From assembly GCF_000719705.1 (NCBI RefSeq), contig NZ_JOHO01000024.1:1-64000 (forward strand): DNA of 64,000 bases, written 5' to 3'. The position numbers and the translations under genes are program-made. Position 1 is the first letter of the stretch. Every line of letters begins with the position of its first letter. Shown here piece by piece: positions 34,194-42,141 of the stretch. The notes under the pieces are model-generated. The model made no database searches. It was not told the origin of the DNA and saw only the letters and a program-made list of their open reading frames with translations. The stretch comes from Streptomyces sp. NRRL S-350. GTDB taxonomy: Bacteria; Actinomycetota; Actinomycetes; Streptomycetales; Streptomycetaceae.

Positions 34194-35735
34194 TCACAGG
34201 TAGCCCATGGCGCCGAGCGCCTTGGCGGTCAGGTCCTCCTCGCTCAGCCGCGCCGTCTCGGCGGCGGCTCCGGGCGCCGCCGCGGCGGCGGTCTCCGGGG
34301 CGGCGAGGAAGGCGCGTCCGCCGTCCGCGCCGTTCCACTGGAGGGGGCGGCCGTGGACGGCCGCGGGGAACTTCAGGCCCAACTCCTCGAACAGGGTGGG
34401 CATCAGGTCGGCGAGTGCGGCGGCGGTGGTGCGGCGGCCGGGTGCCAGGCTCCTGCCGCGCAGCGCCCACATGCCCTGGTAGCGGTGCATGCCGGTCTGC
34501 TCGCTGGGGCGCCACACCGGGCCGGTGATCGCCGGGCTCGCCAGCACGCCCTCGTCGGCGGGGATGAGCAGCAGGTCGGGGGCCGCGTGCGTCATCGGGC
34601 CCGGGTAGGCGTCCTCGCGCGGCAGCGCGGCGGAGAACACCGGCTTTCCGGTGTCGGGTGCGCGCAGCCCCAGCAGCAGTTCGGTGACCTCCGCCAGCAC
34701 CGGGCCCGGGTCGGTCACGACGCCGTCGCGCTGGCGGCCGGCGCGGTTGACGTTGACGGCGTAGCAGCCGGGTGTGGGCATGTAGGCGCGGGTGCGGGTG
34801 AAGTCCACCTCGCGGCCGTCGGCGCGGAACCAGTCGGCGAGGCGGTCGCCCTGGGCGGGGGGTGTGGTGGCGGGCCTGGTCGCCAGCAGCCCGGCCTCGG
34901 CGAGGACGGCGTTGACGGCGAGGTTGTAGCGGCCCGGTCCGAAGCCGTGGTCCGACACCAGGAGCACCGGCGTCTCGTCGCCCACCGTGTCGAGGATCTC
35001 GCCGAACACCTCGTCGATGGCCACGTAGGTGGCGCGGATCGCGTCGGCCCACTCCTGGCGGTCGGGCGTCGCGTGGCGGTCGTGGCAGGCGTCGGCGAAG
35101 TGCCAGTAGTGGTGGCAGATGCGGTCGATCTCGGTGATGACCGCCATGAGGACGTCGACGGGGCGTTCCCGCAGCAGGTACCGGATGGTCCGGCCGCGCG
35201 CCCGCACGTGCTCGACGGCGAAGTCCGCGTAGGAGAGGTCGCCCCGGAACATCGCGGCGATGTCGGCCTTGAAGCCCGCCCCGGCCCGCGCCAGTTCGCC
35301 GAGCAGGGCCGGCGGTTCGCTGTAGCGGAGGGTCTGGGTCAGCGGCCAGGTGAGCTGGTAGCCGGGGAGTTCGCGCGGCGGGTGGGACATCGGCACGTTG
35401 GCGAGCCCGATGGTCCACCCCTGCCGGGCGAACCACTCCCACGCGGTGTCGCAGCCGTAGTCGCCGGTGCCGACCAGGCGGTCCCCGTAGTTCGGGTCCT
35501 GGGTGTCGAAGAACTGGTAGATGCCGTGGCCGCCGGGGCGGCGCGCGGTGACGAAGGTGCTCCAGCCGGGCGCGGTGTGCGCGGGCCAGGTGGTGGTGGT
35601 CGGGCCGCACGCGCTGTCGGCGAGCAGTTTCCCGAGCACCGGCAGCGCGCCCTCGGCGACCAGCGGCTCGATCAGGTCGAGGCTGCCGCCGTCTATCCCG
35701 AGCACGACCGCCTTGGGCGGCGCGGTGTTAGGCAT
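34194..35735 (-). CDS. Alkaline-phosphatase-superfamily phosphodiesterase-like protein 3
   Basis: A 513-residue member of the same family with intact motifs: LGIDGGSLDL (metal Asp), WPAHTAPGWSTFVT (Thr nucleophile region), HGIYQFFDT, VSDHGFGP and GMHRYQGMW. The C-terminus ends LGAMGYL, typical of the family. First gene of the long leftward operon, with GGGGGAG before ATG 35735. It should act on a phosphate or sulfate ester or diester; it may cleave a nucleotide or carrier linkage. Confidence 0.86.
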   Translation of the reverse strand: MPNTAPPKAVVLGIDGGSLDLIEPLVAEGALPVLGKLLADSACGPTTTTWPAHTAPGWSTFVTARRPGGHGIYQFFDTQDPNYGDRLVGTGDYGCDTAWEWFARQGWTIGLANVPMSHPPRELPGYQLTWPLTQTLRYSEPPALLGELARAGAGFKADIAAMFRGDLSYADFAVEHVRARGRTIRYLLRERPVDVLMAVITEIDRICHHYWHFADACHDRHATPDRQEWADAIRATYVAIDEVFGEILDTVGDETPVLLVSDHGFGPGRYNLAVNAVLAEAGLLATRPATTPPAQGDRLADWFRADGREVDFTRTRAYMPTPGCYAVNVNRAGRQRDGVVTDPGPVLAEVTELLLGLRAPDTGKPVFSAALPREDAYPGPMTHAAPDLLLIPADEGVLASPAITGPVWRPSEQTGMHRYQGMWALRGRSLAPGRRTTAAALADLMPTLFEELGLKFPAAVHGRPLQWNGADGGRAFLAAPETAAAAAPGAAAETARLSEEDLTAKALGAMGYL

Positions 35736-35766
35736 GTTCGCTCCCCCTACTCACGGCCTGGGAGCC

Positions 35767-35833
35767 ACCGTAGGCAGGTCATCAACTAAAGTCAAACAGC
35801 TTCATTGACTTTGGTCACCGACCTCACAATCAT
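35767..35833. promoter_or_regulatory. Divergent promoters with two cluster-type elements
   Basis: Leftward: TTGACT (complement of 35790-35795), 17 bp, TACGGT (complement of 35767-35772). Rightward: TTGACT (35805-35810), 17 bp, AATCAT (35828-35833), placing the start point at or next to ATG 35841. Both -35 boxes are in AGTCAA/TTGACT elements. Confidence 0.65.
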
Positions 35834-35840
35834 CGAGGTC

Positions 35841-36524
35841 ATGAGCCTTCCATCCGCGGTCGTATTCGACCTTGACGGCGTCCTGCTGGACACCACCGAG
35901 AACATGCGCCGCGCCTTCGCCGCCACCTGGCAGGCCGCCGGCCGCACCGGCGAGCCGCCGTTCCCCACGTTCCTGTCCCACATGGGCGCCCCGCTGCACC
36001 GGATCCTCGGCGAACTCGGCCTGCCCACCGAGCTCACGACGGTCTACGAGGCGGAGAGCACCCGCCACATCGGCCTGATCGCCCCGCACGAAGGCGTCCA
36101 CACCGTGCTGGACGCGCTCGCCGCGGCCGGGGTGCCGACCGCCGTCGCGACCGGCAAGAGGCACGAACGCGCCGTGCAGGCGCTCACCGCCGCGGGGATG
36201 GCCCACCGGCTGGACGCCGTGATCGGCAGCGACCAGGTGGCGCGGCCCAAGCCCGACCCGGAGATCGTGCTGACCGCACTGGCCGCCCTGCCCGGCGCCG
36301 TCGACCCGGCCCGGGCCTTCTTCGTCGGCGACAGCGTGCTCGACGTGCGCGCCGGCCGCGCCGCGGGCACCCCCGTGGTCGCGGCGGGCTGGGGGCAGAC
36401 CTCCCCGCAGACCCTGCACGCCGAAGGCCCCGACCACTACGCCGGGACGGCCGTCGACCTGCTCGCCGTGTTCGGCCTGCCCGCCGCCGGCCACGCCGTC
36501 CCGAAGGGGGCCCGCAATGCCTGA
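35841..36524 (+). CDS. HAD-family phosphatase, second copy
   Basis: A 227-residue HAD hydrolase with motif I FDLDGVLLDT, motif II ATGKRHE, motif III ARPKPDPE and motif IV VGDSVLD. Distinct from the RifM-like gene at 6762 but in the same operon as the RifJ-like dehydratase and PIG-L deacetylase. It could be the AHBA-pathway phosphatase, or act on a sugar phosphate. ATG 35841 has little Shine-Dalgarno sequence; the mRNA may be leaderless. Confidence 0.83.
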   Translation: MSLPSAVVFDLDGVLLDTTENMRRAFAATWQAAGRTGEPPFPTFLSHMGAPLHRILGELGLPTELTTVYEAESTRHIGLIAPHEGVHTVLDALAAAGVPTAVATGKRHERAVQALTAAGMAHRLDAVIGSDQVARPKPDPEIVLTALAALPGAVDPARAFFVGDSVLDVRAGRAAGTPVVAAGWGQTSPQTLHAEGPDHYAGTAVDLLAVFGLPAAGHAVPKGARNA

Positions 36525-36945
36525 ACTGCTCCTGCTCAACGGCCCGAACCTGGCCCAGCTCGGTCGGCGCCGCCCCGAGATATACGGCACCACGACGCTC
36601 GCCCAGATCGAGGAGATGGTCCGCAAGGCCGTCCCCGGCTACACCGTGCGGGCGGTGCAGGACGAGTGCGAGGGCGCCCTGGTGCGCGCGGTGCACGCGG
36701 GCGCCGACTGCGCGGGCGCCATCGTCAACCCGGGCGCGTTGATGATGGCCGGGTGGAGCCTGCGGGACGCGCTGGAGACGTTCCCCGCCCCCTGGATCGA
36801 GGTCCACCTGTCGAACGTGTGGGCCCGCGAGGAGTTCCGGCACCACTCGGTGCTGTCACCGATCGCCTCGGGCGTCGTCGCCGGCCTCGGCGCCGACGGC
36901 TACCGGGTCGCGGCGCTCGCCCTGCTGGCCAGGATCGAGGGCTGA
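36517..36945 (+). CDS. Type II dehydroquinate dehydratase family, aminodehydroquinate dehydratase (RifJ-like)
   Basis: A 142-residue AroQ-type enzyme. NGPNLAQLGRRRPEIYG has the catalytic Tyr and base, and IEVHLSN the catalytic His. The usual NPGAxTHxS active-site loop is NPGALMMAGWS, which in my recollection is the variant of AHBA-cluster enzymes such as RifJ. Product would be 5-amino-5-deoxy-dehydroshikimate. It overlaps the HAD gene by eight bases and the PIG-L gene by one. Confidence 0.9.
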   Translation: MPELLLLNGPNLAQLGRRRPEIYGTTTLAQIEEMVRKAVPGYTVRAVQDECEGALVRAVHAGADCAGAIVNPGALMMAGWSLRDALETFPAPWIEVHLSNVWAREEFRHHSVLSPIASGVVAGLGADGYRVAALALLARIEG

Positions 36946-37613
36946 TGCGCCGCGTCGTGGTGAGCCCGCACCCCGACGACGCCGTGTGGTCCTGCGGCGG
37001 CATGTTCGACGCGTGGACGGCCGGCGGCGACGCACTCACCGTGGTCACCGTCTTCGACGGCGGCCCCGCCGCCGCCGTCCGCCGCGCCGAGGACGCCGCC
37101 GCGCTGGCCGCCTGGCCGGTGCGGTCCGTCGGCCTCGGCTTCCCCGACGCGGCCCACCGCGGGAACCGCTACCCGGGGCCGCTGTCACGCCGGCGCGGCG
37201 TGCACCCCGACGACGCGGGGACGGTCGCGGCCGTCGCCGCCGCGCTGGCCCCGTTCCTGCCCGACGCCGACGTCCTGCTGCTCCCCCTGGCCGAACGCAC
37301 CCACGTCGACCACGTCATCGCGCGCACGGCCGCCGAACGGGCGGCGGCGGCCGGCACGGCGGCCGACGTCGTGTACTACGCCGAGTTCCCCTACGCGCCC
37401 CCGCCGGCGGCCGGCGGGGGCGACCTGGAGGTCACCGCGCACCGGGCCGACTTCTCGGCCTGGCTGCGCGGCTCACTCGTCTACCGCTCCCAGGTGACGG
37501 AGCTGTTCGGCGGACCGCTGCGGTTCGGCCGGGCCCTGGCCCGGCACGCCCGCACCCCGGCGGTGTGGCGGGAGCACCGCCGCACCGCTCAGGGCGCCAC
37601 CGCCTCGAAGTAG
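36945..37613 (+). CDS. PIG-L family (LmbE-like) N-acetylglucosaminyl deacetylase
   Basis: A 222-residue zinc hydrolase with SPHPDDAVWSCGG (zinc site His, Asp, Asp) and ERTHVDH (third ligand). Family members deacetylate GlcNAc-containing conjugates. In the mitomycin cluster such an enzyme follows transfer of GlcNAc to AHBA-ACP. TGATG overlap with the RifJ-like gene shows coupling. Its 3' end overlaps the convergent glycosyltransferase by 25 bp. Confidence 0.9.
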   Translation: MRRVVVSPHPDDAVWSCGGMFDAWTAGGDALTVVTVFDGGPAAAVRRAEDAAALAAWPVRSVGLGFPDAAHRGNRYPGPLSRRRGVHPDDAGTVAAVAAALAPFLPDADVLLLPLAERTHVDHVIARTAAERAAAAGTAADVVYYAEFPYAPPPAAGGGDLEVTAHRADFSAWLRGSLVYRSQVTELFGGPLRFGRALARHARTPAVWREHRRTAQGATASK

Positions 37614-38392
37614 GCGGCCTGACTCACCGTCAGCAGCAGGGGCAGGGCGCGGACGTCGGCGGTGTCGTGCAGCGCGGCGAACCGCGCGTGGGTGACCTCG
37701 TGCTGTTCCCAGCGGTCCGGGCGGGCATGGGTGAGGTGGACGCCGGGAGCACCGGGGTCCACCGTGGGCCGGTGCCCGGCCGCCAGCAGGCGCACGCCGA
37801 GTTCCAGGTCCTCGCAGCCCCAGCGGGTGCCGAAGCCCTCGTCGAAGCCGCCCACCTGGTCGAACGCCGCCCGGGACAGCGACAGGTTGGCGCCCACACA
37901 GGCCAGCCAGCCCAGCCGGGCCGGCGCCGCGCCCGCGGCCACGGCCAGCACGGCGGCCTCCAGGTTGTTGCGGACCAGCCGCTCCGCGCCGCCCACCACG
38001 GCCGCCGCGGCGACCGGGTCCGGGCCGACGGCCGCCAGCCAGCGGCGGGCGCCGGGGAACTCCATCAGCGGACCGTGGACGAAGCCGGGCCCGGTGCCGT
38101 GGGCGGCGTGCGCGGCCAGGAAGCCGGGGCCGGTGAGGATGTCGTCGTCCACGAACAGCAGGCGCGTGCCGGAGGCGGCGCGCGCACCGGCGTTGCGGGC
38201 GGCGGCCCGGCCCCTGCGCGGCCCCTCGACGACGCGGACCGCCGGGTCCGCGGGAGCGGTCACGGGGGCGTCGCCCTCGTCGACGACCACGATCTCCACC
38301 GGTGGCGCCGCGGCGGCCAGCAGGCAGGCCAGCGTGGCGCGCAGGGACTCCGGTTTGTCCTTCGTCGGGACGACGACGCTCAGCCCGGTCAC
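37589..38392 (-). CDS. Family 2 (GT-A) glycosyltransferase, MitB-like candidate
   Basis: A 267-residue GT2 with LSVVVPTKDKPESL, the DxD-type FVDDDIL, and the acceptor/base-region WGCEDLELGVRL. These use UDP-sugars with inversion. Next to a GlcNAc deacetylase, an AHBA synthase and an AHBA-type ligase, the best reading is transfer of GlcNAc to AHBA-ACP as by MitB. GTG 38392 overlaps the stop of the upstream oxidoreductase gene. Confidence 0.87.
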   Translation of the reverse strand: MTGLSVVVPTKDKPESLRATLACLLAAAAPPVEIVVVDEGDAPVTAPADPAVRVVEGPRRGRAAARNAGARAASGTRLLFVDDDILTGPGFLAAHAAHGTGPGFVHGPLMEFPGARRWLAAVGPDPVAAAAVVGGAERLVRNNLEAAVLAVAAGAAPARLGWLACVGANLSLSRAAFDQVGGFDEGFGTRWGCEDLELGVRLLAAGHRPTVDPGAPGVHLTHARPDRWEQHEVTHARFAALHDTADVRALPLLLTVSQAAYFEAVAP

Positions 38393-39441
38393 ACGGCCGT
38401 CCTCTCGGACACCGGCAGCGGACGGCCCGCCGCCCGGTAGGCGGCCTCCAACAGGTCCATCACGGCCGCGGACTCGGCCAGCTCCGCCTCCCAGTCCAGC
38501 GCTCCGGAAGCGAAGGCGGCGATCGCCTCCACCTGTGCGTCGTACTCCCGGCCGACGTGGTCCGGGAGGGTGATCCGGCGGTAGGAGTCGGGGCCCCACG
38601 AGGTCAGCGCCGGCTCTGCCACCCGGTTGGGGCTGAACCCGAACGTCCCGGTGAGCACCCGGCGCTCGCCGCCGCCCTCGACGACGAACCGCGTGGTGTC
38701 GGTAGTGACCTCGCTCGCCCAGGCCGCCCGCAGCACCAGCCGCGAGCCGTCCGCGAACTCCGCGCGCACCGTGCCGTCCACCTCGACGTCCACCGGACCG
38801 GCGCCGGCTCCGTCGCCGCGCCAGGCGGCGCTCCCGGGAGCGCTCCCGGGAGTGTGCCCGCCGTCCGGGGCGCGCAGTTCGGCCGCCACCGCGACCTGCC
38901 GGGGCCGGCCCAGCAGCCCGAGCGCCACGTCCGCCACGTGCCAGCCGAGGTCGAGCAGCGCGCCGCCGCCCGCCGTGGCACGGCCGGTGAACCACGAGCC
39001 GGGGCGCGGCACCCCGCCCGCCCGCAGCCAGCTCGCCCGGACGGTGAGCGGCCCCGGCGGCAGGGCGCCGGAGAGCCGCCGCACGTCCTCGCGGCGCACG
39101 GCGGCCCGGCTGACCAGGACTCCGACGCCGCGGGCGCGCTCGGCCAGCGCGTCGAACTCGACGCGGCTCAGGCAGAGCGGCTTCTCCACGACGACGCGGA
39201 TCCCGCGTTCCAGGACGGCGGCGGCCAGCGCGAAGTGGGTGTGGTTGGGCGTGCCGATCACGACGACGTCGGGCCGGGCGTCCAGCAGGCCTTCCCAGGA
39301 CGTCGCCGCCGGGGCGCCGACGGCCTCCGGATCGCACACGGCCGCCAGTTCCAGGCGCGGATGGGCCTGGACGCGCGGCAGCCAGACCGTCCGGTTGACC
39401 CAGCCGTACCCGAGCAGGCCCACCCGCAGCGGAGCGGTCAC
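38389..39441 (-). CDS. Gfo/Idh/MocA oxidoreductase (RifL-like)
   Basis: A 350-residue NAD-dependent sugar oxidoreductase with the Rossmann start VGLLGYGWVNRTVWLP, the VIGTPNHTH strand and the signature VVEKPLCLS. In AHBA pathways RifL oxidises UDP-glucose at C3 so that RifK can aminate it toward kanosamine. It sits directly after the AHBA synthase gene with a GTGA overlap, the expected pairing. Confidence 0.9.
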   Translation of the reverse strand: MTAPLRVGLLGYGWVNRTVWLPRVQAHPRLELAAVCDPEAVGAPAATSWEGLLDARPDVVVIGTPNHTHFALAAAVLERGIRVVVEKPLCLSRVEFDALAERARGVGVLVSRAAVRREDVRRLSGALPPGPLTVRASWLRAGGVPRPGSWFTGRATAGGGALLDLGWHVADVALGLLGRPRQVAVAAELRAPDGGHTPGSAPGSAAWRGDGAGAGPVDVEVDGTVRAEFADGSRLVLRAAWASEVTTDTTRFVVEGGGERRVLTGTFGFSPNRVAEPALTSWGPDSYRRITLPDHVGREYDAQVEAIAAFASGALDWEAELAESAAVMDLLEAAYRAAGRPLPVSERTAV

Positions 39442-40637
39442 CGCGCCACCACGGCGCCGGTGACCCGCTCGGCCAGCGTGGTGACCACCTCGGCCACGCG
39501 CTCCACGACGCGCGGTTCGGCCAGCAGCACCCGGTGGTGGATCCACAGGCCGTGCGCGCCCAGGTCCTCCGACACCGGGCACCGCTCGGCCAGCTCCGCC
39601 ACGCTCGTCGCGGGCACCGGGCCCGCCCGGAAGGACGCGGGGCGGTAGACCGGCGGGAAGTTGACGCACGCCGGGACGCCCGCCGCCTTCAGCTCCTCCA
39701 CCAGCCGGTCGCGTGCCGCACGGCCCGCCGCGGGGTCGAGGGCCACCAGGTACATGTAGTGCGGGTTGACGTCCATCCGCAGGTCGCGGGCCTGGACGCG
39801 CAGGCCGGGCGCGTCCTTCAGCAGCCCGTCGAGCAGGGTGGCGCGCTCCTCCCGGATCCGGGTGTGCTCGGCCAGGCGCGCGAGCTGCGCGCGCAGGAGC
39901 GCCGCGGTGAACTCGCTGACGCGGGAGTTGGATCCGCCGGTGACGTGCTGGTAGGTGGTGTCCCCGCGGGGCCGGCCGCAGGTGTGCATCAGGTACGCCT
40001 GCTCGTAGGTCTTCTCGTCGGGCAGGGTCAGCGCGCCGCCCTCCCCCGCGGTCATCAGCTTGCCGTTCTGGAAGCTGTAGCAGGCGACCGACGGGAACTC
40101 GCCGACCTTCGTCCCCTGCCACACGCCGCCCTGGGCGTGGGCGGCGTCCTGGATGACCACCAGGTCGCGTTCGGCGGCCAGGGCCGCGAGTGCGGGCATG
40201 TCGGCGAGGTGGCCGGCGATGTGGACGGGGATGACCGCGCGGGTCGCCGGGGTCAGCACGGCCCGGACGGCTTCGGGCGTCAGGCAGTAGGTCTCCGGAT
40301 CCACGTCCGCCGGGACGGGGGTCGCACCGACGTTCTGCACCGCCAGCGACGTGCTGATGAAGGTGAAGGCGGGCACCACCACCTCGTCGCCGGGCCCGAT
40401 GCCGTGCAGCCGCAGCGCCAGTTCGAGCGCCACGGTGCCGTTGGTGACCGCGAGCGCGTAAGGCGCGCCGTTGTAGGCGGCGAACTCGCGTTCGAAGTCG
40501 TCGTTCTCGGTGCCTGCCGCGCGCCACCACTGGCCGTGCGCCAGGACGCGCTCCAACGCCTCCCGCTCGGTGTGGTCGTGCTGGGGCCAGGCCGGCAGGT
40601 CGGCCGGGTCAATCGGACGGACGGGGTCGAGGGTCAC
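39438..40637 (-). CDS. 3-amino-5-hydroxybenzoate (AHBA) synthase, RifK/MitA-like
   Basis: A 399-residue DegT/DnrJ/EryC1 PLP enzyme. HGQWWRAAG near the start, ALAVTNGTVALELAL, FTFISTS, DAAHAQGG and the PLP-lysine segment SFQNGKLMTAGEGGA are AHBA-synthase-type; the C-terminal LWIHHRVLLAE also matches. AHBA synthases both aminate 3-keto-glucose and aromatise 5-amino-5-deoxydehydroshikimate. ATG 40637 overlaps the kinase stop. Confidence 0.94.
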   Translation of the reverse strand: MTLDPVRPIDPADLPAWPQHDHTEREALERVLAHGQWWRAAGTENDDFEREFAAYNGAPYALAVTNGTVALELALRLHGIGPGDEVVVPAFTFISTSLAVQNVGATPVPADVDPETYCLTPEAVRAVLTPATRAVIPVHIAGHLADMPALAALAAERDLVVIQDAAHAQGGVWQGTKVGEFPSVACYSFQNGKLMTAGEGGALTLPDEKTYEQAYLMHTCGRPRGDTTYQHVTGGSNSRVSEFTAALLRAQLARLAEHTRIREERATLLDGLLKDAPGLRVQARDLRMDVNPHYMYLVALDPAAGRAARDRLVEELKAAGVPACVNFPPVYRPASFRAGPVPATSVAELAERCPVSEDLGAHGLWIHHRVLLAEPRVVERVAEVVTTLAERVTGAVVAR

Positions 40638-41416
40638 GTCGGTGTCCTTTCGTCACAGGATGGGGCGCGCAGGCGGGCGGCCAGCAGCGCCCCCCGCAGG
40701 GAGGAGCCGGCCCCGTGCCGGGCGGGCTCGGGGCGGGGCAGGTCGGTGCCGGGCCGCGCGACCCGCGGCAGCAGTTCGGCGACGTCCCGCAGCAGGGCCG
40801 GGCCGCTCGTGCCGCCGCCCACGACCAGCCGCCGGAACGCGCAGATCTCGGCCAGGTTGGCGACGGCGAGGGCGAGCGCCCAGGCGGCGTCGGCGGTCCG
40901 CAGGTGTGCCTGGAGGCAGCCTCGGCGGCCGCAGGAGCAGGGCTCGCCGTCCGGACGGACGATCAGGTGGCCGGGCTCGCAGCGGACCAGCCCGCCGCCG
41001 GGCTGCGCCCAGGCGCCGCCGACGCCGGTGCCCAGGCCGAGGTAGAACAGGCCGTCCGGCCGTGCTTCCGGACGGGCCGCCAGCTCGGCGAGCGCGGCCA
41101 GGTAGGCGTCGTCGTCGACCAGCGGCGGCACTCCGAAGTCCAGCCGCGCGGTCAGTGCGACCCCGGTCCACCAGGGCCGGTTGGGCCAGCGCCGGACGAC
41201 TCCGGCGGCGTCGAGCGATCCGGGGAAGGCCACCGCGACGGCGTCGGGGACGCGGCCGCCCAGCACGGACCGGGCCAGCTCCACGACCTGTCCGGGCTCG
41301 TCGTCGACGCGCGCCCGGTCCCAGCGCAGTTCGCGGGCCTCGGTTCCGGGGGCGTCCGGGTCGTCGGTCGCCAGCGCCCGTGCCCCGGAGCCGCCGATGT
41401 CGATGGCGAGCGTCAC
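40634..41416 (-). CDS. ROK-family kinase, kanosamine kinase (RifN-like)
   Basis: A 260-residue ROK sugar kinase: phosphate-binding AIDIGGSGARAL, a VAFPGS strand, GLGTGVGG, and the zinc motif CSCGRRGCLQ, where the usual final Glu is Gln. RifN phosphorylates kanosamine before transketolase. GTG 41416 overlaps the SDR stop and its own stop overlaps the AHBA synthase start, so the three genes are coupled. Confidence 0.9.
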   Translation of the reverse strand: MTLAIDIGGSGARALATDDPDAPGTEARELRWDRARVDDEPGQVVELARSVLGGRVPDAVAVAFPGSLDAAGVVRRWPNRPWWTGVALTARLDFGVPPLVDDDAYLAALAELAARPEARPDGLFYLGLGTGVGGAWAQPGGGLVRCEPGHLIVRPDGEPCSCGRRGCLQAHLRTADAAWALALAVANLAEICAFRRLVVGGGTSGPALLRDVAELLPRVARPGTDLPRPEPARHGAGSSLRGALLAARLRAPSCDERTPT

Positions 41417-42141
41417 CACCGCGCGCCGCCGTCCACCAGCAGCGTCTGCCCGGTGATGTAGCCGGACTGCGGCCCGGCCAGGAACGCCACGGCGCCGGCG
41501 ATCTCCTCCGGGGCGGCGAGGCGGCGCAGGGCGATGCGGTCGGCGACGGCCCGGTTCTCCTCCTCCGTGTAGACCGCGGCGCCCGAGCCCGAGCCGGGCC
41601 CGGGCAGGACCGCGCCGGGCGCGACGACGTTGACGGTGACGCCGAAGCGGCCGAAGTCCCAGGCCGCCGACGCCGCCCACGCCGACAGCGCGGCCTTGGT
41701 GGCCGCGTACTCGGCCTGTCCGGGCAGGCCGACGCTGCCGGCGCGGGATCCGACCAGGACGATCCGCCCGCCGCGCCGGCGCAGCATCCCCTTGCCGACG
41801 GACCCGGCCAGCCTGGTCACCGAGTGGACGTTGACGTCCCACAGGCCGTCGTCGTCGCCCGGGGTCAGGACGCTGCGCCGCAGCGTCCTGCCGTGCGCGC
41901 ACACCAGGACGCCCGGCGAGACCCCGCGTTCCCTGATCCGGTCCATCGCTGCGGCGGGGTCGGTCAGGTCGGCCCGGACGGGTTCGAGCGCGCCGATCTC
42001 CTCGGCCAGTTCGGCCGCCCGGTCCAGGCCGCGGTGGCACACCGGCAGGACGGTCAGGCCGGTGGCGGCGAGGGCCCGGCAGATCGCCGCACCGAGCAGG
42101 CCGCTCGCGCCGGTCACCAGGGCCACGTCGGAGTCGGTCAC
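41413..42141 (-). CDS. Short-chain dehydrogenase/reductase (FabG-like)
   Basis: A 242-residue classical SDR: LVTGASGLLG cofactor motif, catalytic Ser in VLVGSRAG, YAATK (Tyr-x-x-x-Lys), and the FabG-like end GYITGQTLLVDGGARW. Likely reduces a ketone on the intermediate, or a beta-keto-ACP if the ketosynthase acts. Coupled by 4-base overlaps to both neighbours. Confidence 0.9.
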   Translation of the reverse strand: MTDSDVALVTGASGLLGAAICRALAATGLTVLPVCHRGLDRAAELAEEIGALEPVRADLTDPAAAMDRIRERGVSPGVLVCAHGRTLRRSVLTPGDDDGLWDVNVHSVTRLAGSVGKGMLRRRGGRIVLVGSRAGSVGLPGQAEYAATKAALSAWAASAAWDFGRFGVTVNVVAPGAVLPGPGSGSGAAVYTEEENRAVADRIALRRLAAPEEIAGAVAFLAGPQSGYITGQTLLVDGGARW

